From Eleginops maclovinus (taxonomy: Eukaryota; Chordata; Actinopteri; Perciformes; Eleginopidae): DNA of 64,000 bases. The position numbers were made by a program, and so were the translations under genes. The stretch lies in NCBI RefSeq assembly GCF_036324505.1, contig NC_086360.1, forward strand, positions 21,888,761-21,952,760, read 5' to 3'. Of the stretch, positions 32,355 to 41,700 are shown piece after piece. The notes under the pieces are model-generated. The model was not told the origin of the DNA and searched no databases. It was given only the letters and a program-made list of their open reading frames with translations. Within the stretch, counting starts at the first letter, position 1. Every line of letters begins with the position of its first letter.

Positions 32355-33013
32355 GTTAAGATAATAGGATAGCTTGGGTCAGTGGACACTGGGATGAGAG
32401 GTCTTGTGTTCACAACGGCTGTCACCTCTGCCAAGAAAGTGGATAACACTTCATGGGTCAGTTGCCAGAATGAAATGCCCAAAACCATTGAGTCGAGTAT
32501 ACGTCTTGTCACCCCAATCATGCGCTCCCAGCTACCTCCCATGTGTGAAGCATGGGGTGGGTTAAACACCCATGTGCATCCGTTGTCGCTCAAGAAGTCC
32601 TGTGTCACCTAGTTGTTGCAGTGTCTTGAGTCGATATCAAGCTCTTTACATGCGCCCAGGAAGTTGGTCCCACAGTCGGACCTCAACTGTTTGGGCCGCG
32701 GATGGAGATGAATCACCGCAATGCATTGATGAAATTGGAAGACTCCATTGACTCGATCACTTCAATGTGTATGGCTCTGACACTCATACAGCTAAAAATG
32801 ACTGCCCACCGTTAAGCTTAACATGTCCACTCTGTCATAGTGAAATATCAATATAAAAAACCTTTCAGAAATTCGAAATTGTAAAACAGCAGTCACCTTG
32901 CTAACTGAATCATGTTGCTAACTGAAGGTCCACCATTTGCTCATGAAATGTTAACATTAGCCAAAATGTAACATTAGCCTGACAGGGTGGACATGTTTTG
33001 CTGTTTGCATGTA
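32355..33013 (-). pseudogene. BEL/Pao retrotransposon integrase fragment
   Basis: Minus-strand reading gives an integrase core. VRAIHIEVIESM and NFINALR lie at about 32700-32800, then the DCGTNF-type acidic site with the equivalent of FLGACKELDI. TQDFLSDNGCTWVFNPPH (catalytic-type D in SDNG) and ASHMGGSWERMIGVTRRILD follow, then LTHEVLSTFLAEVTAVVNTRPL ending at SYPIILT. A stop precedes VRAIHIEV and another follows the acidic site. Only this internal fragment is present, with no LTRs seen. Positions 32498-33013 are duplicated downstream. Confidence 0.85.
32498..33013. repeat. 516-bp tandem duplication, copy 1 (intact, hAT-1 empty site)
   Basis: Compared by eye with copy 2 (35069-35287 joined to 44315-44619), only three substitutions were found: T/G near 32518, C/A near 32697 and T/C near 32835. 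The duplication is therefore recent. Copy 1 carries the uninterrupted GATGAATCACCGCAATG at about 32707, which is the pre-insertion site of hAT-1. Confidence 0.92.
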
Positions 33014-33198
33014 GGGGAGACCGGGTATGATTGTAACACTTTTTTTCTTCAGCACCTAAAACTACCTTTTTTTTAAGCTACATGTCTGAAACGTTTAGGT
33101 AAAGTACCCACAGTTGTCTACTACAACTGGCAACAATTTCAATTTCTATAACTATATCACAGACTTTGTGAGATGATGAAAAATACAAGGTGGTCCTT

Positions 33199-33235
33199 TG
33201 TTACAACCTACCCACTACTGGGGTAGGTTGTAACA
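33199..33235. repeat. 15-bp perfect hairpin in pogo-like element
   Basis: Arms TGTTACAACCTACCC and GGGTAGGTTGTAACA with a 7-base loop. A third related copy (GGGTAAGTTGTAACA) follows at about 33243, and a fourth inverted pair lies near 34665-34705. Repetition of the terminal GTTGTAACA word suggests transposase binding sites. Confidence 0.85.
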
Positions 33236-33298
33236 CATACTGGGGTAAGTTGTAACAGGTAGACAAAATGCACAAAAACTAAGGGTACTCCAAGTGAA

Positions 33299-33583
33299 AT
33301 GCCACAACAACAGTTGAAACAGAACAGAAAAAACATCAGGAAAAATATCTTGGGGAGTGAGAAAAGCAAAAACAAGAAGGCAAAAAAACCTGCCAAGAAA
33401 AGGGTGAAGGCTGATGACTCCTCTTCTGAAGAAGAGGATTTTTGTGTCATCTGTATGGAGCCATTTACAAATTCAAAATCCAAAGAGGTGTGGGTCAAGT
33501 GTATTTTATGTACCGTTTGGGCCCATCAGGCATGCACTCCAGGCATGCCCAATTTCATTTGCCAGCATTGCGATTCTGATTAA
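33299..33583 (+). CDS. PHD-like finger exon of pogo-type transposase, inverted orientation
   Basis: 94 residues: a lysine-rich N-terminal half, an acidic DDSSSEEE linker, then a Cys/His cluster. The cluster is C-x2-C (FCVICMEP), C-x2-C (VKCILC), H-x2-C (WAHQAC) and C-x2-C (ICQHCD), which is a PHD-type pattern. In related fish pogo elements such a finger is the C-terminus of the transposase (family knowledge from memory). Here it reads opposite to the transposase N-terminus at 33784-34615, so it cannot be translated with it. AAG|GGTACT just upstream of the ATG could be an acceptor, in which case this is a last exon. Probably a rearranged remnant. Confidence 0.6.
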   Translation: MPQQQLKQNRKNIRKNILGSEKSKNKKAKKPAKKRVKADDSSSEEEDFCVICMEPFTNSKSKEVWVKCILCTVWAHQACTPGMPNFICQHCDSD

Positions 33584-33783
33584 CAGTGCATTTAATTTGT
33601 TTGCCCTTGTTACCATTGTGACTTAAGAATGTCTTTCATTTCTTTGTTGTTGTCACCCTTGTGACTTAAGATAAAACATTTAATTTGTTTGTTCGTGTCA
33701 CAATTGTGACTGATTAAGAATGCCATATGGCTCTGAAGAATGCATGCACAAACACACACAATATGCACATACACTGCCAATAT

Positions 33784-34615
33784 TCACACACATTGTATTG
33801 TTGCCTGCCATTCATTTGAAATAAAACTGTTGTTGTTTTCATCGACATTCCAAATATCACTTCCATCAAACCCATTTTTAGCAATCACCTCCCCCAGTCG
33901 ATCGAAGAAGAGTGCAACATTAGTGCGATTGAAACTGGTGGCCCTTGAAAGGCTAGTTGCCTGTAGACTCCTCAGTGAAAGTCTAGGGTTCCGCTTCATG
34001 AACGAGCTGAACCAATCAGGCCCTGCCATATTCTTCTCATCCCAGGTTTGTGGATGCTTTAAGTTAAATTCCACCGCAAGTTGATAGGCAAACTTTCTGA
34101 CCTAAAAGAAATCATAACACAATGTCATTTTTTTGGAAATTGTCTAAATATATGTGTTGGTATTTATTCAACTTTTACCTGATTTAAAATATTGCATTCA
34201 TCATTCACAAACATGAAGTTGAGCTTGCATGAAAGGTCCAATACAAATTAAGAAGTGTTGAATCTTGCCTTTTCTACCCTAGTCTCAAAACACTTATCCA
34301 TCATGCTCACCTCACGTGGAGTCTGCCCAAAATATATATATCAGCTGCCTGGGTAATATATGCAGACAAAGTCTCCTCCTGCTCCCTGTTGAAGACCTGG
34401 TTAGGACTGACGTATCCTACACGAGGAAGGTCCATCGATCCCTGGTCTTTCAAAGCTTTATATTTCCGCCAATATCTGCCTAAGGTGACATGGCAGATCC
34501 CATGGGATTTTGCCACTGCCCTGACTGACTTTCCTCTCTGAACTTCCTCTGCTGCTCTTTTTAAAAGACTGGCATCGACTCCACGCTTTGTTTTCCTGAC
34601 CCAACTTCTAGGCAT
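33784..34615 (-). pseudogene. Pogo-type transposase, N-terminal half, frameshifted and truncated
   Basis: Exon 1 (34311-34615) starts MPRSWVRKT and holds a helix-turn-helix of the psq/CENP-B type (LKRAAEEVQRGKSVRAVAK, TLGRYWRKYK). Near 34333-34341 an expanded TATATA run shifts the frame just before the expected FGQTPRE. The exon ends at a donor (GAG|GTGAGC). Exon 2 (33784-34101) restores family sequence with FAYQLAVEFNLKHP, GPDWFSSFMKRNP and the first catalytic-type site IWNVDE. A short unrelated tail and a stop follow. The remaining two acidic residues of the catalytic triad are absent. Confidence 0.82.
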
Positions 34616-35068
34616 TCTGTAGAATTATTAAAATCACAAAAATGTTCTTAGTTGTATGTAAGGGGATGGTTGTAACACTTTTGAAACACACGTTTCAACC
34701 TACCCCGCCACTGTCACCCATTGTTTAGCTAGCTGTATCAGCATGGTGCTACGAAATTAGCAGGAGGTTGATACACCATTCTAGAGAAACTATAGTTTAA
34801 CTTGATATGACTCATACAACATTACCTACAACGGTAGAAGTACTAAACACAAAATTATCTTGTTATTTTTTTTACTTTCTTACCTCAGAATTAGATTTTC
34901 TGCTGTAACTTCAGGAGAGATAGCAGCACCGACTGGAAAATGTCCATGTGGGATCGAAAAGGAAGCCTGAGGAAACTGAAACTGTTACATGACTCCTATC
35001 TTATCCCTGATTGGTGGAATTGGTAGTGTTACAACTCTCCCTGTGTTACGACTATACCCGGTCTCCCC

Positions 35069-35287
35069 TATACGTCTTGTCACCCCAAGCATGCGCTCCC
35101 AGCTACCTCCCATGTGTGAAGCATGGGGTGGGTTAAACACCCATGTGCATCCGTTGTCGCTCAAGAAGTCCTGTGTCACCTAGTTGTTGCAGTGTCTTGA
35201 GTCGATATCAAGCTCTTTACATGCGCCCAGGAAGTTGGTCCCACAGTCGGACCTCAACTGTTTGGGCAGCGGATGGAGATGAATCAC
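35069..35287. repeat. 516-bp tandem duplication, copy 2, left part
   Basis: Repeats 32498-32716 of the BEL integrase fragment. It ends with TGAATCAC (35280-35287), the target duplication of hAT-1. Confidence 0.92.
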
Positions 35288-35369
35288 CAGGCCCGTCGCG
35301 TTCAGGTAGGCATGGTAGGCAATTGCCTAGGGCCCCCGAGTAGGAGGAGGCCCCCCAAAGACGACAGGT

Positions 35370-35401
<32 letters not shown>

Positions 35402-35702
35402 CAAAATTCAAAGAAAAGTCTGATACAAATGCAACATGAATCAAACAACATGCATACCAATAAGACAGGTCATGTATTCAACAGCAATGACGATTTTAAA
35501 TAGCTTCATAATAATAAGCAGTCATCTGTATATGAAGGGCTCTGCTGCGACTGCGAGGGCAGCAACAGCGCCTCCCTAGAGCATGCGATGTCCGAAAAGC
35601 GCAACGACACATTGTAGTCGAAATACCCCAGCTCGAGGGGGCCCCCCTTTCCCATGCATTAGCGCGACAGCGTCAAGTGCAAGTGAAAAGTGAAAAATTA
35701 AA

Positions 35703-38700
35703 ATGAAGCGAAATTATCTCTCCGGCAATCAAAAAAAGAAGAAGAAAAGGGAAGAGGAGCAGAAAAGAAAACAAGACACCGGTAAGTAGAATATACACAA
35801 TCAACATGAAAATTGTGCCAGGCAGGGTATACCATATTTTGCTAGAGTAGCGAGGTTGTAACGACGACTAGCTAGGAACCAGTGGTTTGGCATGCTAGCA
35901 TGCTAACCAAACTTAAACTGCTACCTTTGACTTCACTATAAGTTCATAACGTTATCAGCTGGCCAAATTGATCAACGATTAATTCCTCTTAATATCCTAA
36001 ATAAACTTCACATATGTTTTCAGTCGTTAGAGCCTTGAGACAACCAGTGAAATAGTTATTCCTGTAGTAGCTAGCTATTTAATAGGAGATTAACATGGGA
36101 GTTTACAATAATTTTGCTAGAATACCATTGGGTTGATTTACTTACTTTATTTACATTTTAACGGTTAACATCCCGGCGCAGATCAGCCACATGAAGAAAA
36201 CAGCCACTTTAGTGTCAATTAATCCTTTTCTAAACCTATTCTGCTGTTTGTTGTTGTTGGTCTCCATGATAGCTGTAAATACCACTGGACCACCGTTAAA
36301 AACTGTACCGATAGCTTTGAGCTTTTTCTATGGGACACAGACAGTACACAGACACACACAGACACACCACGGGTGCGGGGATGGCGCTGTTGCCACTCAC
36401 AGAATTGATTTCAGGAAAACAGCTCGTCTTAGTGACTGTATTTCTGTTTTCAAACCAGTGAAAACGGGATTATTGTAAGATTTTATTATTATTTTTTTTT
36501 TTACTTTTTTTTGGTGAAGCAGTGCTTCACCCAGGCCCGTAGCCAGCATTGTGGTGGGGGGGGATCTTTTCCCCCCGAAAGTGGACTTCATTTGGCTCCC
36601 TACTCCAATGCCCCCTAAATACACCAGCACATTTCAAATCTTTTAATTTAGACATATTTTATTCATCGTCAAGTTTGTTGTGAGTCTGTTGTTGCTGTCC
36701 TTCATTTTTTGTCTGTTGCTCCCCACTGTTAACATAAATGGACATGAATTGCTTCAATTGAGCTATCTCTATAGTCATTAAAACTTTAACAAGAATGAAG
36801 AATTTGATATAAATGTAAGTGTTACTCAAACTTCCTACATCTGTGATTGTCTGTCTCTGTTGCTCACCTCAGTTGTCTGTTGCTTTCTTCCATTGCCTGT
36901 CTGTTGCTGCCCTCCATTGTCTGTCTCTGTTGTTGTTCTGTCTGTCTGTTGTTGCTGTCCTTTATTGTCTATCTCTCCACTGTTGACATAAATAGATAAG
37001 AATTACTTCATGAAGTACACTATCGGTATGGTCATTAAAACTTAAACATGAATTAATAATGATATAAATTGAAGTGTTCCAGAAAAGAGCTTTCAAACAG
37101 CATCAAAACCATCTCTTTGTAATTTAAATTGACATAATCAAGGTTGAATGTGTAGTGCCCTACCCTCTTACTTAAAACATTCTTAGTCCATTTCTCCCTT
37201 ATATTAGTGCCAGATTCATGCAAATGCAGTTCTGGGGTTCTACCTTACCACTAAGAAGGCACACAAAGTTTGATTAAAATCTGTGTCGGTTGGGCCCCAA
37301 AGTGTCTGATTTCACGTGAAATGACCCACCCCCCATGTCTCCCTCTTCTTCTTCTATGGCTTCTATTGCATCAGAACGCTCATCAGGTCCAATCGTCTTG
37401 GGTGCATTTTTGAGTATAGATCGACAGCTTCATCCAGATCCAGAGCCATGTCGTAGTGGGTATGGATGAGAGCCAAGGATGACATGCGGTCCTCTCCCAT
37501 GCTGCTCCGCATGAATGTGTTGAGTCTCCGGAGAACACTGGCAGACCTCTCACATTCGCAGGAGGTCACTGGCAAGGTGCATGCAATTTTCAGGAGTTTG
37601 AAGATGTTCGGATACATCATCTCATCACACTCTTTGATAGCTGAGGCACATGAGCTTGGTCTTTGGTGTAATGCTTTGACCTGCCACTTCAACTTCCACC
37701 GTTTCAGCTCCTGGTCAATGACCTCTGGTGATGGCAAGTCATCTTGGTACAGAGCGACTGCTTCAGAGATGTCCACCGTTACATCTGAGTTGCACTGGAC
37801 AGATGGAATTAGGCCCATGAGCCTTGATGCGACAAAGGCACTGTAGAAGTGACTGTAGGCATCATGCCGTGCTGCCCATCTTGTGCGGCTGAGGTCAATC
37901 AGGGGCTTCCGCTTTCCGGTAGAATGTGCCTCCTTATCTACAACCTCCTTGAGAAGGTGTTCCCTCTTCGGGCTGCAGGTGAAGAACATGACGATGTACT
38001 TCATCTTATCAATCATGTTGCGCACAACTGGAAGAGCACAAGAGCGTGCAATGACAAGGTTCAAGCAATGCCCATTGCAGTGCATATAAACTGCCTTAGG
38101 CGCATCCTTTTTTATCAAAGCTTGAACGCCAACATTTTCGCTGCTCATATTGCTGGCGCCATCGTACCCCTGGCCTCGACAGTCAGCAATCTCTATGCTT
38201 AGATGACTCAGCACATCTTTGATCGCGCTTGCAATGTGGCGACCTGTGATCCGTGGCAAAGTACAAATCTCAAGCAACTCCTCTCTGATATTTAAGTCTT
38301 TGTCCACGAAGCGAACACACATTGGCATCAGCTCTTCATTATGGGATGTGACCTCATCAGCTAGGACTGTGTACATCTGAGCATGCCTGACCTCTTCCAC
38401 GATCTTGGCCTGAATCATGTGCTTCCCTATTACATCAATCATTTCATTTTGGCTTTGAGGTGATAGATATGTGGCATTTTTTAGCTTTGGTTTCTCCAAA
38501 TGCTGCTTCAGCTTTTCATCGTGATTTGAAAGCAGTTTCAATAGGGCCAAGAAATTCCCAGGATTGCCACTACAATGCTGCTGCTCAGCTGATCCTCTCA
38601 GTGCAATGCATTGACGGCCACAGTAGAGAACAGCCTCTGCAACGCACTTGAGAATGTGCCTGTTCTCTTTGATGTTGGTCTCCTTTGCACTGTCCATACG

Positions 38701-41700
38701 GACTGATATCCGGGTATTGGGGTTTTCATGTGACTGTCGAAACAGTTTTGCTCTTTCAAATGCCACTAAATGGTTTGCTTTCGATTGGTGGCTTCCAATT
38801 ATCTTCGTTTTCTTATGCCATTTACTGAAGGGCGCATTTATCAGTGAAGTTGACTGTTTCCTCTCTGTGGCATTGAGAAAGAGAGCACAGCATATGCAGA
38901 AAGCGCCATCGAGTTTCATGCTGTAAACCAGCCACCATCCATGCTCCTCAAACCAATCATACCTGAATGCCCTGTTGCACCCACCAATAAATGTAGTTGG
39001 GAAAATGAAATGTTTCGAAGGTCTGACGTGGTTTTTCACCAAATTGTACTTTTGGCCATCAGACATCTGACACACAGCCTGTGCTATTTCCTCAATAGAT
39101 TTGGTTGCATCTATGAAGAAGCCAAGGTCACTGTCAAGTACAGAGCTCGGCTGGGCTACCTCACATTCTGCTGCCTGTCTCACTCTCACATCCTCAGCCA
39201 CTTCAGGAGCTGCTGCATCTCTCTGCTCTTCCACTGCACTGTTACCTGGCAAGGCTGTTTCATTGCTGCTACTACTAGCTGCTGGTAGCTCACCCTCCAC
39301 ATGCTGACTCACTAAATAAATACAGCAAAAGAAAGACATTTAAGTCAATTTTAGAGTATTTCAAACCAGACATAATAATAATTTTATTCTCTGAATTATT
39401 TTATTTTCTATTGTGCACATAGAATTGTGAGGGTTTGGGTAATTTCATCAAGCAGATATATTGCATTTGTCATAAAACGGTTTTAACAAAAAGCACACAC
39501 AACAAACGTCTGACAACAAACATCTGCACCTGAAACACAAACATCAGGTGCAGGGAAACTACACTGATTGACTCACATACACCCTATCCATGTTTAACCC
39601 CCTTTTTTTTTTACACCTCTATACTGTATTTTATTTACTATGGCCTTAGGAGCAACAGGCATGGTGACAGTAAAATACAGCCTAGCTGGAGCAACAGGCA
39701 TGGTGACAGTAAAATACAGCCTAGCTTGATCATCAGCATTGCAAAGTGAGTTACTGAATGTTATTGTCACTTACATTTCTTAAAAATCAACTAATGGGCA
39801 TAAAATAATTTGGCTTTAGTGTGGGGGGAACCCCTCATAAAATCCGTTTCACTTTCAGGAAAAGGTGGAGAGGCACCAATAGAGACCGAGGTCGAAACTG
39901 CACATAATAAGTTCTGTCATAGACATCTGAAGCCGCGAGCACAAAATGGTAACACTCTGCGTCAAGACAGTAGACTCAGGAGACAGACACTAGTCTAAAA
40001 CAGACGGGGGGAACTGTCAGCTATGTGGCACTTGCAGAGCACAAGCATAACGAGATGGAGGGGGGGAGACATTGAAGCACCGAAGTCACGTTAACACGCC
40101 AAGCAATACACTTTTAACAATCCCGAAAATAGTTACTGTTACGTTCGCTATGTTTCCTACAAAATTGACAGTGGTATTTTCTGTGTTCGGCGAGGGATGG
40201 GGCTAGCATATAGCCTAATGGAGCTAGGCAACCACTGACAAGTAGCCTAGGTCAGTGAGTGTTCAGATGCAGCTAGGTCTAGCAGCTAAGTAGTAAAGAA
40301 ATAGAAGCCCTGCACTCAGCAGCTTACCGATTTTGGTCCTTTTCTGGAATAAGTCACCAATGTTTTGGGACAATGTTGCCGCCGACTTCTTTCGTTTACG
40401 TTCCTTGTCTTCTTTTTTACCCATTTTCGCTATTCTTCTGATTCTTCTTTGTTCCTATGTAATAGGCGATTAGGCTAGCTACCAACAGAAATGGGGGCAT
40501 TACCGCCACCGACTGGATTGGTGTAAAACAGTCTGAACAAAATGTGTAAACAGAAATATTAACCATTTTTCTTACTCGTCACTTCTCTGAGTCTACTTTT
40601 CTTTTTTATTAGTCTGGATTTTGATATTGTAAATTTAGATTTGAATCATGTATATTCACCGGAGATGAACAATTCATTCATTGAATAGCCCACATATCTT
40701 GAGGGGCGTGTCTGTGTATGGGGGGAGGGGGGGGGGGGGTCGAGTGCGGGAGGGGGATCGAACGAACCCTTCGATCCCCCCTGGCTACGGGCCTGGCTTC
40801 ACCTGTAGTCGTATAGAAACCGCCACTAAACCGCCTAGTAGGAACTGTGTGTAATGCTTTTAATATCTATTTCACCACAATTATCAGACTGTAAAATGAT
40901 AGGATTTCAAAAGCATTTGAAAAATAACCAAGCTAATCATACAGTACTTATTCTTTCTCCAAGGGGCATTGCTGAAATTTCTTCATCCCGCTCTACCAAG
41001 TGTTGTCTCTGGTGCTACTGAAGGTAACGTTCTTTTCTACCTATTATTAGTGCCTTCTATCAACACACTTGATGTTATCAAAATGACTTTACATTTTTCT
41101 AATTCAAGTCATAGTTGTGTGTATTCATTCCACTTGCCCACAGAGTCTTCTGGACATTTCAAATATGTGGGACATTCACTAATGTTAATGAATAACTGAG
41201 TTGTTGAGATCAATGCATGCAAAATGTGCAATATAAATAAAAAGAATATTATTTATGTATTTATTTATTTTTGCACCAGGGCCATCAACATCGTCTTCGT
41301 CACATGTTTATGAGGAGGAGCAAGTGGAAGACAACATTGCGGCGTCCACACCACTTCCCAGCAGTGGTTCAACAGAAGGTGCATTAAGCCGCACAATTTC
41401 AACTTATCACCTATCATAGTGACCCAAAGTTATAGCAGCATGTGCTGTGAAAGTGTATTAAAATGACCATTTGCTATAAAGCGTTACACAAGTAGATCAC
41501 CATACCTTAAGCATTTAGTTGTCGTACTTCACACATGAAACTGTGCCATGAATTAATTTGTAATTACATATTTTTCAGCAGTGCCATCAACTCCATCACG
41601 ACTTGAGGAGGAGCAAGTGGAAGCATCCACACCACTTCCCAGCAGTGGTTCAACAGAAGGTGCATTAAGCCGCACAATTTCAACTTATCACCTAACACCC

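Larger units (their letters stand above)
33014..35068 (-). mobile_element. Pogo-like (Tc1/mariner superfamily) element, rearranged
   Basis: 2055 bp with inverted ends GGGGAGACCGGGTAT, flanked by TA on both sides (33012-33013 and 35069-35070). Subterminal GTTGTAACA repeats occur at both ends. It encodes the N-terminal half of a pogo-type transposase (minus strand) and a PHD-like finger (plus strand). The central DDE region is missing. The element lies exactly between the two copies of the 516-bp duplication. Confidence 0.85.
36532..40795 (-). mobile_element. hAT-2: intact hAT nested in intron 1 of hAT-1
   Basis: 4264 bp with inverted ends CAGGCCCGTAGCCAG / CTGGCTACGGGCCTG and a perfect 8-bp duplication GCTTCACC (36524-36531, 40796-40803). 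It shares its outermost nine bases with hAT-1 but diverges inside. Subterminal regions carry repeated TGTCTGTTGCTG words (36690-36960) and G/C homopolymers. Transcription is antisense to hAT-1. Confidence 0.95.

Noticed and set aside
35703..36478. 36191-36478 frame with a hydrophobic start as a separate gene
   Set aside because: It lies in intron 1 of the hAT-1 transposase, has no homology, and the true exon 1 at 35703 joins in frame to 40964.
37466..39307. Plus-strand frames opposite the hAT-2 transposase
   Set aside because: Shadows of the intact minus-strand exon.
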